DNA of 64,000 nucleotides from Oscillospiraceae bacterium (GCA_021771715.1 JAETOO010000001.1:372001-436000); one strand, 5' to 3'; shown: positions 36,162 through 44,940, counted from the first letter of the stretch. Notes: generated from the sequence alone by a model not told the origin. A program made the numbers and translations.

Positions 36162-36992
36162 TCACTTGATATCTTTCCTCTCAAAGAAGAACACCCCAGC
36201 CCCCGTCGACACCGCTGTGATCAGCACACCATACAGCTGCAACTTCCAGAAGTGCTTCACCGCCATCATCATGTACTGGGCGGCCTGCCCCGACGGTAGG
36301 AAATCATACAGAAACTCGTAGATCTCGCGTTTCGTCCCCGTCAGATAGTTCGGATTCGGGATTGGCTTGCTCTCCACGAGATTTCCCGCTGCATCCATCT
36401 CATAACCCGTCAGAAATTCCGGCGCGTCCAGCATGCTGTTCAGATAAGCAGCGGCCAGAAACAGCACCACCACGAGCAGGATGCTGATCACGGCAACCGC
36501 TGTCTTATTTCCGCAGACCATGCTCAGCATCGTAAACAGAGAGCAGAACGTAACTGACAGGACAAGCGTTCCAAACACCAGCTTCAAAATCGTCCCAACC
36601 CCTGCCTCAGCAGCGCCAAAGAGCGGAATGCCGATCGCCGCAGCAGCAGCCAGATACACGAGGCACAGCAGAAACGAGACTGAGATCGACGTGATCAGAT
36701 TTGTGAAATAAATCTCTGACCGGGAATACCCGATGATAAGCTTGTTGCGGATCGTCCCGTCACTGTACTCCGTCCCGAAAAACAAGCTGCAAAAGACAGC
36801 CAGCAGGATGCCGATCAAAAACGTATACCCAAACATCAGCTGATCCAGGTTGGTCTCAAACCCGAACTTCACATGCTCCCTGTACTGCATACCGATCCGC
36901 ATCAGCACAAAGGCCAGCATCACCGCCGCACAGCCCCACAGCACCCGGTACCGCTTCAGGCGGGCGGCATTTGCAAACAGCAGTCTACTCAT
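36162..36992 (-). CDS. ABC-2 type transporter permease
   Basis: 276 aa from MSRLLFANAARLKRYRVLWG at 36992, with GGAGG 8 nt upstream; it overlaps the ATPase gene by 8 nt. About six membrane segments (LMFGYTFLIGILLAVFCSLFFG; ITSISVSFLLCLVYLAAAAAIG; VAVISILLVVVLFLAAAYLN). The FFGTEYSDGTIRNKLIIGYSRSEIY segment is common in ABC-2 permeases of lantibiotic immunity and bacitracin type. Exported substrate is unknown. Confidence 0.87.
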   Translation of the reverse strand: MSRLLFANAARLKRYRVLWGCAAVMLAFVLMRIGMQYREHVKFGFETNLDQLMFGYTFLIGILLAVFCSLFFGTEYSDGTIRNKLIIGYSRSEIYFTNLITSISVSFLLCLVYLAAAAAIGIPLFGAAEAGVGTILKLVFGTLVLSVTFCSLFTMLSMVCGNKTAVAVISILLVVVLFLAAAYLNSMLDAPEFLTGYEMDAAGNLVESKPIPNPNYLTGTKREIYEFLYDFLPSGQAAQYMMMAVKHFWKLQLYGVLITAVSTGAGVFFFERKDIK

Positions 36993-37899
36993 GTCTGCCA
37001 CCTCCGATTAGATTCAGATAGTAGCTCTCAAGGCTTTCCTCCTGCTCCTGCAAGTGGTACACCTCGCAGTCCCGCTCCGAGAGCCGCAGCGTCAGCGCCG
37101 TCACGCGGATCTCCCCGAAAATATCCGCCTCCTGCTCCGACAAAATGCGGTATTCCAGCCCCAGCTCATCCAGCACGCAGCTCAGCTTCCGCGTATCGGA
37201 CACGGACACATGGATGCATTTGCGGCAAGTCGCCTCCAGCTCGGCGGCGCTGATCTCCTTCACCATCTGACCGCGGTCGAGGAACCCAAAATGTGTCGCC
37301 AGCCTCGAGAGCTCGTCCAGGATATGGCTCGAGATCAGCACCGTGATCCCGCGCTCCCGGTTGAGCTTCAAAATCAGCTCCCGGATCTCTATGATTCCCT
37401 GCGGATCCAGTCCGTTCGCCGGCTCGTCCAGCACGAGAAAATCCGGGTTTCCCGCGAGCGCGACCGCAATCCCCAGCCTCTGGCGCATACCAAGGGAAAA
37501 ATGCTTCGCTTTTTTCCTGCCCGTATCCGCGAGTCCGACCAGCTCCAGCAGTTCCGGGACCCCGTCAAACGACGGCAGCCCCAGAATGCGGTACTGCTCC
37601 TCCAGATTGGCCCGCGCAGACAGATCCAGATAGATCGAGGGCGTCTCCACCACTGCGCCCATCCTGCGGCGGACCTTTCGGATCTCCCTCTGATCGTTCC
37701 TGACCCCGTAAAGCACATAGTCCCCGTCCGTGGGTCTCTGCAGCCCGCAGATCAGCCGGATCAGCGTCGTCTTGCCGGCTCCGTTTTTGCCGACAAAGCC
37801 GTAGATCGCGCCCTTTGGGACGTGCATCGAAAGTCCGCCAAGCGCCGTGCTGTTCCCGTAACACTTTTTCAGAGCGTTTGTCTCCAGAACATACTCCAT
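36985..37899 (-). CDS. ABC transporter ATP-binding protein (BcrA/LanF-like)
   Basis: 304 aa from MEYVLETNALKKCYGNSTAL at 37899, with GGGAGGGAAG upstream. Walker A GKNGAGKTTLIR, signature FSLGMRQRLGIAVAL, Walker B FLVLDEPANGLDPQG, H-loop ISSHILDEL. The ~90-residue C-terminal extension is typical of BcrA/LanF-like ATPases. Works with the ABC-2 permease. Together with the regulator pair this is the usual make-up of a peptide-antibiotic defence module, but the actual stimulus cannot be read. Confidence 0.9.
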   Translation of the reverse strand: MEYVLETNALKKCYGNSTALGGLSMHVPKGAIYGFVGKNGAGKTTLIRLICGLQRPTDGDYVLYGVRNDQREIRKVRRRMGAVVETPSIYLDLSARANLEEQYRILGLPSFDGVPELLELVGLADTGRKKAKHFSLGMRQRLGIAVALAGNPDFLVLDEPANGLDPQGIIEIRELILKLNRERGITVLISSHILDELSRLATHFGFLDRGQMVKEISAAELEATCRKCIHVSVSDTRKLSCVLDELGLEYRILSEQEADIFGEIRVTALTLRLSERDCEVYHLQEQEESLESYYLNLIGGGRHE

Positions 37900-37994
37900 T
37901 GTCTTCCCTCCTTCTCTCGAATACCTCACTCCGCTGTCCTCGGGATTTTCGCGCATGCTGCCCGAAAACATCTCGCAGAACAGTGGATGCTTGA

Positions 37995-38061
37995 ATACTA
38001 TCTCACTTTAACACCGGACCGTAAAGAAAGCGGTAAAGGGAAGCGTAAAGAAACCGTAAAG
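37995..38061 (-). promoter_or_regulatory. CTTTAC direct repeats: OmpR-type regulator binding region and promoter
   Basis: Four copies of CTTTAC on the minus strand (GTAAAG at 38021-38026, 38033-38038, 38045-38050, 38056-38061) spaced 12, 12 and 11 bp. Direct repeats at about one helical turn are the standard site type of OmpR-family dimers. The last copy overlaps a TTTACG -35-like element, with TAGTAT (37995-38000) as -10 at 19 nt, fitting activation of the ABC operon. Confidence 0.65.
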
Positions 38062-38064
38062 ATT

Positions 38065-38730
38065 TTATTCCTCCTTCATCTTGAAGCCGATCCCCCAGAC
38101 AGACTCGATGTAATCCCCGCCGCCCGCATCCCGGAGCTTTCGGCGCAGATTGCTGATGTGCATTTTCAGGGAACTCTCCGTGCAGTCCGGCGTATCCACG
38201 CTGATCCGCTCCAGGAGCTGGGATTTCGTAATCACCTGCGATGGGTTCTGCATCAGAAGCTTCAGGATGGCGAACTCCGTCCTCGTCAGCCTTGCCTGCG
38301 CATCGCCGACGCGCGCGATGTGCGTATCAGTGTCCAGCATAAGGTCCTCAAAGATCAGAACCGACGCGCGCTCACATACATCGTGTGCGCGCAGCTGCGC
38401 GGCGATCCGGGCAAGCAGCTCCTTTGTGTGGAAGGGCTTCGTCACGTAGTCGACTGCCCCGCCCAGCAGCAGCTCCACCTTGTGCTCGACTTCCACCTTC
38501 GCGCTCAGCACGATCACGGGAATCCCGTTTATGTGCTCCAGCACCTCTTCACCGCTCAGCCCCGGAAGCATCAGATCGAGCAGCACAAGGTCCGGCCGCT
38601 CCTGCCGGAGCACGAGCACCGCCTCCGTGCCCGAGTACGCCCGCACCGTCCGATAGCCCTCCTTGGCGAGCAGCTCCTCCAGGACATTGCCGATGTGGAG
38701 ATCGTCGTCGATAATCAGTATGCTTTTCAA
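38065..38730 (-). CDS. Response regulator, OmpR family
   Basis: 221 aa. The start codon is TTG at 38730, with GGAGGGG 7 nt upstream; no in-frame ATG is near. REC domain with D52 in LVLLDLMLPGLSG and K in YVTKPFHTKELLAR; winged helix from about 125 (RLTRTEFAILKLLMQNPSQVITKSQLLERI; ESSLKMHISNLRRKLR). It is separated from the ABC gene by the CTTTAC repeats, so it probably activates the transporter genes and its own partner kinase. Confidence 0.92.
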   Translation of the reverse strand: MKSILIIDDDLHIGNVLEELLAKEGYRTVRAYSGTEAVLVLRQERPDLVLLDLMLPGLSGEEVLEHINGIPVIVLSAKVEVEHKVELLLGGAVDYVTKPFHTKELLARIAAQLRAHDVCERASVLIFEDLMLDTDTHIARVGDAQARLTRTEFAILKLLMQNPSQVITKSQLLERISVDTPDCTESSLKMHISNLRRKLRDAGGGDYIESVWGIGFKMKEE

Positions 38731-38864
38731 ATGGGAACCCCTCCATTCTGAACACCCGCCGCATAAATTGAGAACGGCACATCATTTGATACCGTCTATT
38801 GTAACGGGTTCACGGGAATCTCGCAACAGAATTGAGTCAGGAAAATCCCCCCACCCAAGTAAAA

Positions 38865-38900
38865 CGTAAAAAGGCGACATCCGCCAAACCAGATGTCGCC
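38865..38900 (-). terminator. Rho-independent terminator of the nucleoside hydrolase operon
   Basis: GGCGACATC (38873-38881) pairs with GATGTCGCC (38892-38900), and on the minus strand TTTTTACGTTTTAC follows. It begins 14 nt after the stop codon. Confidence 0.85.
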
Positions 38901-38914
38901 ACAGTCTCATTTGC

Positions 38915-39835
38915 CTATCCGCGTTGCTCTTTTCTCTTTACGAAGAGCGCGAGCTTCGCGAAGAAATCCTCCAGGATAAACCTGCCGTCGACCTCGCGGT
39001 ACACGCGGATCGGACGGTTGTGCCGGTTCACAGCGTAGGTCATGTTGTCCGTGATCAGCGGCGCCTGCACGTAATCGTAGCTGTACATGTGCGCGAACAG
39101 CAGCACGCCCACCGCCGGAGAATCGCCGAGGCACCAATATTCGCCCGTCCTCGTGGTTCTGCGCGCGTAAATCGTATGACCGTTCTCCTCCAGCTGCTCA
39201 TACAGGTATTTTCCGATCTCTCCGCAGGGCCTGACCTTGTACTCCAGCTCCGCCAGGGAGACGATGACCTGGCTGTACACGTTTCTCGGGATCTGCCAGA
39301 GTGGGATGTCAGAGTTCATGACGACTCTGGCCGCCCTGATGTCGTTGCTCAGATTGTATTCATATCCGCCCTCCGGGTACTGCTCTCCGCCGATCCAGAT
39401 GCAGGTCAACCTTCCCGCGATCCTCGGCTCCATCAGGTAAGCGCACGCCATATCCGTCAACGGCCCCAGGAAAATCACGTACAGCGGATCTTCGCTCTCC
39501 TTCATCGCCTCCTCGATGATCAGCTTGGCGCCCTCCGAGCACTCCGGTGTCCGCTCATCGGGGATCGCCTTGACGGCTCCTTTGTACGCCAGCTCCTCAG
39601 GGAAATCCATCAGCGCCAGCACTTTCCTGATCTCCTCATAGCTGTCCAGCATACTGTGCTCGCTCTTCTCCTCACCGAAATGCGCCGCTATAATGCCCCG
39701 GTTATCAAATTTCGGGCTCAGAAGTGCCTGCACAATCGCATACTGGTCGTCCGCCTCATTCTTCGCGTCTGAGTCGACGATCAGACGCACCCGTTTTCCC
39801 TCCGGAATCCTGTAATGATACTTATCATAAATCAT
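38915..39835 (-). CDS. Nucleoside hydrolase (inosine-uridine hydrolase family)
   Basis: 306 aa. Splits N-glycosidic bonds of nucleosides into base and ribose; cytoplasmic. The calcium-binding motif is a variant: VDSDAKNEADDQYAI (D21, D23, D29, D30) instead of the usual DTDxGxDDxxAI. Other family parts: YVIFLGPLTDMACAYLMEP and NLSNDIRAARVVMNSDIPLWQIP. The last gene of an operon with a CUT1-type importer, 32 bp after the MalG-type gene. The altered motif and the transporter context allow a substrate other than ordinary ribonucleosides. Confidence 0.83.
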   Translation of the reverse strand: MIYDKYHYRIPEGKRVRLIVDSDAKNEADDQYAIVQALLSPKFDNRGIIAAHFGEEKSEHSMLDSYEEIRKVLALMDFPEELAYKGAVKAIPDERTPECSEGAKLIIEEAMKESEDPLYVIFLGPLTDMACAYLMEPRIAGRLTCIWIGGEQYPEGGYEYNLSNDIRAARVVMNSDIPLWQIPRNVYSQVIVSLAELEYKVRPCGEIGKYLYEQLEENGHTIYARRTTRTGEYWCLGDSPAVGVLLFAHMYSYDYVQAPLITDNMTYAVNRHNRPIRVYREVDGRFILEDFFAKLALFVKRKEQRG

Positions 39836-39867
39836 ACTTTCGCTCCTCTCTGTTCATTCCTTCTCCG

Positions 39868-40695
39868 TCACTGCTTCACCGCGCCTGCCATTCCTTCCAC
39901 AAAATAATTCTGGAACACCAGATAGACAAGTAGCACCGGCACGATCGAGATCAGGACTCCCGCATTCAAAAGACCGTAATTTGTCCCGTATTCCCCCATA
40001 AAGCTGATCAGTCCGTTCGGCACTGTCCTGAGCGCATCGTCCGTGACCAGAATACTCTGCAGCAAAAATTCGTTCCACGTGTTCAGGAAGTCAATGATAA
40101 ACACGGTCGCGATCGCCGGCTTGGTGATCGGCAGAATAATATTCCAGTACAGACGTCCCTCGGCGCATCCGTCTATGTAGGCCGCCTCGTCCAGTTCCCT
40201 GGGAATCGTCCGCATGAAGCCCCGCATCACCAGAATCCCGTACCCGATTCCAAACCCGATGTACACGAGGAACAGCCCTCCGTAGTTGTTGATCAGGCCA
40301 AACTGCGAGAAAAACCGGTTTAGCGGGATCAGAGCCATCTGGTGCGGCAGCATCATCCCCAGAAGGAAGAAAATGAAAATCCCATTTTTCATCTTTACCT
40401 TCAGGCGCGTGATCGCAAATGCGGCCAATGACTCCACCAGAATCCCCAGCGGGACCTTCATAAAGCAGATGATCAGCCCGTTGCGCATATACATTCCCAG
40501 GCGTCCCTTCACCCACGCGTCGGCAAAATTGTTCCACTTCCAGACCTCCGGCACGGAGAACAGGCTCTCGCCGGAATAAAAATCCGCCTGCGACTTCAAA
40601 GCGGTAATAAACACGGTCACCACCGGCAGCAGCCAGATCAGGGCGAGCAGGGTCAGGGCCGTGTAAAAACAGATTTTCTTCGTTCTTCTACTCAT
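39868..40695 (-). CDS. ABC transporter permease, MalG type (CUT1)
   Basis: 275 aa, six membrane segments, EAA loop DEAAYIDGCAEGRLYWNIILP. The N-terminal helix FYTALTLLALIWLLPVVTVF is followed by the usual periplasmic stretch EVWKWNNFADAW. 10 bp after the MalF-type gene and followed by the nucleoside hydrolase. No ATPase gene is adjacent. Confidence 0.92.
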   Translation of the reverse strand: MSRRTKKICFYTALTLLALIWLLPVVTVFITALKSQADFYSGESLFSVPEVWKWNNFADAWVKGRLGMYMRNGLIICFMKVPLGILVESLAAFAITRLKVKMKNGIFIFFLLGMMLPHQMALIPLNRFFSQFGLINNYGGLFLVYIGFGIGYGILVMRGFMRTIPRELDEAAYIDGCAEGRLYWNIILPITKPAIATVFIIDFLNTWNEFLLQSILVTDDALRTVPNGLISFMGEYGTNYGLLNAGVLISIVPVLLVYLVFQNYFVEGMAGAVKQ

Positions 40696-40705
40696 ATCCG
40701 CCCTC

Positions 40706-41572
40706 CTATTCGTCCCTCGCCGTGTACATGACGTATGGCACGATAATAAATACCATCATCAGCAGCATGACGCTGGCAATCGCACTTCCCTTGCCGAAAT
40801 TGCTGTAGGAGAAGGTCTGCGAATACATATAACTCGCCAGTGTCTCCGTCGCATTGATCGGGCCCCCGCCCGTCATCACCTTGATGATATCGTAGACCTT
40901 CATCGCCGCGATGATCAGCGTCGCCAGCACGATGACAAAGGTCTCCTTGAGCATCGGGAGCGTAATGTAGAAAAATGCCTTGACGCTTCCCGCCCCGTCG
41001 ATCCTGGCCGCCTCCGTCAGACTGACCGGAATCGTCTGCAGGCCCGCGAGGAACAGGACCATCGGCTGTCCGACTCCCTGCCAGAGCGCTGCGATAAACA
41101 CACAGTACAGCGCAATCTTCGGCGTCGAGAGCCAGTTCTGCTTCAAGCCTCCCAGCCCTGCCACATCAAAGATCTCATTGATAAATCCCATGTTCGGATT
41201 GTACATCCACTTCCAGATCACGCCGACCACTACGAGGGAGAGCATGTAGGGGATGTAGAAGATAGCCCGGTACACCACACGCCCCTTGAACGATTTGCTA
41301 AGAGCGACCGCAAGCAGGAGCGACACGCTCACCGTAAACACCACGTTCAGCACAATCCAGATCAGATTGTTTCTAAGCGCAGTCAAAAACACAGGGTCTA
41401 CCGTAAACAGATTGATGTAATTTTTCAGTCCGACGAACTCCTTCGCCCCTACCCCTTTCCACGAAAAGAAGCTGAGGTACAGAGAGTAGACCGTCGGGAT
41501 CACCACCACCGCGCTGAAAATGACAAATGCCGGTAAAATAAACAAATACGGCTTCCACTTCTTTTTCTTCAT
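40706..41572 (-). CDS. ABC transporter permease, MalF type (CUT1)
   Basis: 288 aa, starts MKKKKWKPYLFILPAFVIFS. Six membrane segments, EAA motif TEAARIDGAGSVKAFFYITLP. Pairs with the MalG-type protein at 39868. Lies 180 bp after the SBP gene, with an imperfect stem-loop in between. Confidence 0.92.
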   Translation of the reverse strand: MKKKKWKPYLFILPAFVIFSAVVVIPTVYSLYLSFFSWKGVGAKEFVGLKNYINLFTVDPVFLTALRNNLIWIVLNVVFTVSVSLLLAVALSKSFKGRVVYRAIFYIPYMLSLVVVGVIWKWMYNPNMGFINEIFDVAGLGGLKQNWLSTPKIALYCVFIAALWQGVGQPMVLFLAGLQTIPVSLTEAARIDGAGSVKAFFYITLPMLKETFVIVLATLIIAAMKVYDIIKVMTGGGPINATETLASYMYSQTFSYSNFGKGSAIASVMLLMMVFIIVPYVMYTARDE

Positions 41573-41601
41573 ATCGTCCTCCTTACCGGCATGCTGCTTT
41601 G

Positions 41602-41681
41602 GCCCGCGGCCTGCGTTTCGCGCTGCGCCTTCTCCCCGCCCGCCGCAAACCGCCCTGCAGCCGGCACACAGGCCCGCGGGC
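41602..41681 (-). promoter_or_regulatory. Imperfect intercistronic stem-loop between SBP and MalF-type genes
   Basis: GCCCGCGGCCTG (41602-41613) pairs with 41669-41681 with a single bulge. GC-rich spacer, no T-run. Same placement as the hairpins after the other two SBP genes at 5516 and 51233. Confidence 0.45.
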
Positions 41682-41752
41682 GGCCCTCATCCGCTCGCAG
41701 GCCCGTGCCAACTCGCTTCGTTATCCGGGATTTTCCTTCGGTTTCACAACCG

Positions 41753-43021
41753 TTACTGATTCTCTGCCTGATAGGTCACAATGCCGTTCTGCACGGTCGT
41801 TCCAGCATCCGCCGGAGCGATCTCGCCAAGCGCGATCCCATCCTGCGCCGCAAACAGCTGATCTGCCACCTCTGCCGGCAGTGCCTGATCTGTCTGCGTG
41901 TAGATGCCGCACGCGTCCATCAGCTCCATAATGCCCTCCGCAAGCGCGTAGCTCTCCGGAAGTTCTGCGCCCTTGAGCGCGATCGGCTGCTCGATGCTTC
42001 CAAACGCCGCGTTCCGCTCACTGTCATAGTAGTAAGACCAGAAATCCGTGATCGCAGCCAGCTGCGCATCCGTGACATTTGCGTTGACCTGCGTCATCTT
42101 CACGTACGCAGCCATACGGCCTGTTCCATCCTCATTCGTCTCCGACGGGAATGCAAAGTAGCTGTAGAGCGCCGGATCCTGCTCTGCACCGACAATCTGC
42201 TGTGCCATCGTCGGGCTGTCGATAATCATCGCGCACGTTCCGTTGTACAGATACATACGGCAGTCATTCGGGTCCTCTGTGATGAAGCCCTCGTTAAAGT
42301 AGCCCTTGTCCGACCACTCCTTGTACTTCTCAAATGTCTTTGTGACCGCCTCCTGGCTGCTCCAGTCTGACTGCATCAGTCCCAGCGCATCGTGCTCCTC
42401 GGCGCCCGCATAGTACTCCAGCAAATCCTGAATGTACCGCATCACATGCCAGCCGAACTGACCGCCTGTCGCAAACGGTGTCACGCCGTTCTCCTTCAGC
42501 GTCGCGCAGGCCGCCTCCAGCTCCTCAAATGTCTTCGGAACCTCAATTCCGTACTGGTCAAAAATGTCCTGCCGATACCACACAGCCATCATGGCGATGC
42601 TCTGCGGAATGCCGCAAAGCTGCCCCTCCAGCGTGCACAGCTCAAGTGCGGAACCGAGATACTTCTCCTCCCAGCCGTTCTCCTTCGCATACTCTGTGAA
42701 ATCGTACGTCAGACCATTTTCCGGATAGTAGCTCGCAAGGCTTCCGCCCCAGTTGTACCACATGTCCGGAAGCGTGTTCGAAGAGGCTGCCACCTTCAGG
42801 TTCGCCTTGATGTCATCCGTCGAATAGTAGGTCGGGGTAATCGTCACGTTCGGATTCTCTTCCATGTACGCCGCGATGATCTCATCCTCAAAATCCTTCC
42901 GCTGTGCCAGCGACCAGAAAGAAATCTCTACCGGCTCCTCCGCCGCTGCGGTGACCGCTGCCCCACAGAGCATGCTCGCGAGAATCGCCGTCCCAGTCAA
43001 TACGCATAGTGTCCTTTTCAT
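41753..43021 (-). CDS. Extracellular solute-binding protein of the nucleoside hydrolase operon
   Basis: 422 aa from MKRTLCVLTGTAILASMLCG at 43021, with GGAGGG upstream. The signal peptide has a cysteine (SMLC) but the residues before it do not form a lipobox; cleavage at AAA/EEP is more likely. Mature part VEISFWSLAQRKDFEDEIIAAYMEENPNVTI and MWYNWGGSLASYYPENG are typical of SBP family 1. It defines the specificity of the importer; ligand not readable. Confidence 0.9.
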   Translation of the reverse strand: MKRTLCVLTGTAILASMLCGAAVTAAAEEPVEISFWSLAQRKDFEDEIIAAYMEENPNVTITPTYYSTDDIKANLKVAASSNTLPDMWYNWGGSLASYYPENGLTYDFTEYAKENGWEEKYLGSALELCTLEGQLCGIPQSIAMMAVWYRQDIFDQYGIEVPKTFEELEAACATLKENGVTPFATGGQFGWHVMRYIQDLLEYYAGAEEHDALGLMQSDWSSQEAVTKTFEKYKEWSDKGYFNEGFITEDPNDCRMYLYNGTCAMIIDSPTMAQQIVGAEQDPALYSYFAFPSETNEDGTGRMAAYVKMTQVNANVTDAQLAAITDFWSYYYDSERNAAFGSIEQPIALKGAELPESYALAEGIMELMDACGIYTQTDQALPAEVADQLFAAQDGIALGEIAPADAGTTVQNGIVTYQAENQ

Positions 43022-43060
43022 TCCATTGCCCTCCTTAAAGTATGTTTGAAATAACACCCC

Positions 43061-43122
43061 AGAAATTTAGTATTGTTCCCATTTATTAAATTTCTTTATA
43101 TTATAGATATTACTAAATTTCT
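43061..43122 (-). promoter_or_regulatory. SBP operon promoter with two LacI-type operator copies
   Basis: TTACTAAATTT at 43110-43120 and its inverted copy AAATTTAGTAT at 43063-43073 flank a TATAAT -10 (43100-43105, minus strand) with no good -35. The upstream copy lies within the -35/-10 spacer. The same 11-mer is at 44288-44298 before the lacI-type gene, so both are likely its operators. Confidence 0.6.
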
Positions 43123-43204
43123 TTATCTGTATCTTACCTCTTTTTCCCCGTTTTCACAAGACGCAATTTTTTACAACAATCTTTTTCCTTTTTTGTAAAA
43201 TTTA

Positions 43205-43236
43205 TACAAAAAAAGAGGCTCTACACTGAGAGCCTC
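43205..43236 (-). terminator. Terminator of the lacI-type gene
   Basis: GAGGCTCT (43215-43222) pairs with AGAGCCTC (43229-43236); TTTTTTT follows on the minus strand. The TAG stop of the regulator is part of the hairpin. Confidence 0.85.
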
Positions 43237-44255
43237 AAGTTCTTTACACTGTTTCCTATGATCAGTTCTGTGCCGACGTACGTCCTTGATTTGATCGGCT
43301 TCATGCCTTCCATGCGCTCCAGCAAGATCAGCATCGCCTTCCGCGCCTTTTCCTGGTGAAATACCTTCACATACGTATATACAAAGTCCAGATCCAGCCC
43401 CCGCGGCAGCTCGTCTATCCCGAGAATCGACACATCCTCCGGGATCCGATACCCGCTCGACCGCAGCGCGCTGATCGTGCCAAACGCCACCGAGAAGTTT
43501 GCGGCCAGGATCGCCGAGGGCAGCCTGCCCCCGCGGCCGAGATACTCCATCACATTCGCGTAGGCGTCCTCGATCGTCACGCCCATATCAAAGCAGCGCG
43601 TCTGGCCGTCCGGGATGCCGTACTTCTCACAGTTCTCCAGAAAACTCTTCTGGCGCGTGAGAAACACCTGCATCCTCGTGCTGTTGTTAAAATAGAGGAT
43701 ATCCGAGTGGCCCATCTCATGCAGGTAGCGCATACAGTTCTCCACCGCATCCTTGTTGTCGATCATCACGGAGTCAAACGGACTGTTCTCAAAATCGCCC
43801 TCGTTCACCACAAGCGGCAGTTTACACTCGCGGTAAAACCGGAACGTCGACTCCGGCATCGAGGAAGCATAGAGATAAATCCCCAGCGTCCCGTCTGTCT
43901 CGCTCTCCTTGAGGATGCGCCTCGTCTCCTCCTCGTCATCGTGCACGTAGAGCAGCTTGACATCCAGCCCCCGCTCACTTGCCATCTGGAACATCGTCAG
44001 ATAGGATATGGAAAAAAGCCCGGCCGTGATGTCGTCGTAGTATGCGTTCTGACTCGCGTATTTCAGCGCCTTGACGCAGCCGTTCTTGATCTCAGTCCCA
44101 TTCCTGGCTGCCTCCGCACGTCTCATTTCACCCGCACATTTCAGAATATTCCTTCTGGTCTGCTCCCCGACGCCCGGTTTCCCATTCAGCGCCAGAGACA
44201 CCGTCGCCTCAGACACGCCCAATTTATTCGCGATTTCCTTTGCTTTTATCTTCAT
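43221..44255 (-). CDS. LacI-family regulator of the nucleoside hydrolase/ABC operon
   Basis: 344 aa from MKIKAKEIANKLGVSEATVSL at 44255. The HTH plus hinge (IANKLGVSEATVSLALNGKPGV) is intact; the effector domain has the periplasmic-binding fold (RILKESETDGTLGIYLYASS; YRIPEDVSILGIDELPRGLDLDFVYTYV). Placed just upstream of the SBP operon in the same direction, and its own promoter contains the operator motif, so it is probably autoregulated. Effector likely the imported compound or its product. Confidence 0.9.
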   Translation of the reverse strand: MKIKAKEIANKLGVSEATVSLALNGKPGVGEQTRRNILKCAGEMRRAEAARNGTEIKNGCVKALKYASQNAYYDDITAGLFSISYLTMFQMASERGLDVKLLYVHDDEEETRRILKESETDGTLGIYLYASSMPESTFRFYRECKLPLVVNEGDFENSPFDSVMIDNKDAVENCMRYLHEMGHSDILYFNNSTRMQVFLTRQKSFLENCEKYGIPDGQTRCFDMGVTIEDAYANVMEYLGRGGRLPSAILAANFSVAFGTISALRSSGYRIPEDVSILGIDELPRGLDLDFVYTYVKVFHQEKARKAMLILLERMEGMKPIKSRTYVGTELIIGNSVKNLRLSV

Positions 44256-44287
44256 ACCCCGCCTCTTCACAAACCGTTTTTTAAATT

Positions 44288-44298
44288 TTACTAAATTT
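44288..44298. promoter_or_regulatory. Third copy of the TTACTAAATTT operator motif
   Basis: Exact match to 43110-43120, 33 nt upstream of the lacI-type start codon, suggesting autorepression. Confidence 0.5.
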
Positions 44299-44362
44299 TT
44301 TTAGCGGTGTCAACCTTCTATTTCCCTCTCCCTGCCCTCAAGGGCAACTGCAGCGGAGCCGG

Positions 44363-44391
44363 TTGACTTTTTCCCTGTGAGAAGGTATGAT
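44363..44391 (+). promoter_or_regulatory. Promoter of the HIT-family gene
   Basis: TTGACT (44363-44368), 17-nt spacer, TATGAT (44386-44391). The leader would be about 52 nt and includes AAAGGAGG before the ATG at 44450. Confidence 0.75.
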
Positions 44392-44449
44392 GAGGCTGCA
44401 ACGCGTGAACCCGTTTCACCGAAATACAGATTTAAAAAGGAGGCCACCT

Positions 44450-44935
44450 ATGTGTCTTGTCTGTGACAGAATCCAGATGATCCGTGAACACCGCAACCCC
44501 TATTTCGTCCGGGAGCTCGAGACCGGCTATGTCGTATTGGGCGATCACCAGCATTTCCGCGGGTACACCCTGTTTTTGTGCAAGGAGCACGCCGTTGAGC
44601 TATCTGACCTGGAGCCGAAGATGCGGCTCAAATATCTCGAGGAGATGTCCCTCGTCGCGCAGGCCGCCGCGGCCGCTTTCCACGCGGAGAAAATGAACTA
44701 TGAGCTGCTCGGCAACGGGGACACTCACCTGCACTGGCATCTGTTCTGCCGGGTCAGGGGCGATCTCGACGGCTACGGGAACAACGGAGCCGGACCGGTG
44801 TGGTGGTATCCGCGGGAAAAGATGTACGACGACGCAAACCGTCCGTCCCCAGAAGAACTGGCAGAGATGAAAACAGCCCTGCTCTCAGAGCTGGAGCGTC
44901 TGCTGGCACAGCGCGCGGAGAGTGGCACGATATAA
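44450..44935 (+). CDS. HIT-family hydrolase
   Basis: 161 aa from MCLVCDRIQMIREHRNPYFV at 44450, with AAAGGAGG 7-8 nt upstream; the frame runs back to 44387 but without a ribosome site. The histidine triad is HLHWHLFCR, preceded by YELLGNGDTH. The N-terminal Cys-x-x-Cys (CLVC) may bind zinc as in other HIT proteins. These enzymes hydrolyse or transfer nucleotidyl groups. Divergent from the lacI-type gene. Confidence 0.88.
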   Translation: MCLVCDRIQMIREHRNPYFVRELETGYVVLGDHQHFRGYTLFLCKEHAVELSDLEPKMRLKYLEEMSLVAQAAAAAFHAEKMNYELLGNGDTHLHWHLFCRVRGDLDGYGNNGAGPVWWYPREKMYDDANRPSPEELAEMKTALLSELERLLAQRAESGTI

Positions 44936-44940
44936 GCTAC

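Noticed and set aside
35242-38730. Naming the kinase/ABC module as a specific lantibiotic immunity system.
   Set aside because: The protein types fit, but nothing in the sequence identifies the antibiotic or a biosynthesis cluster.
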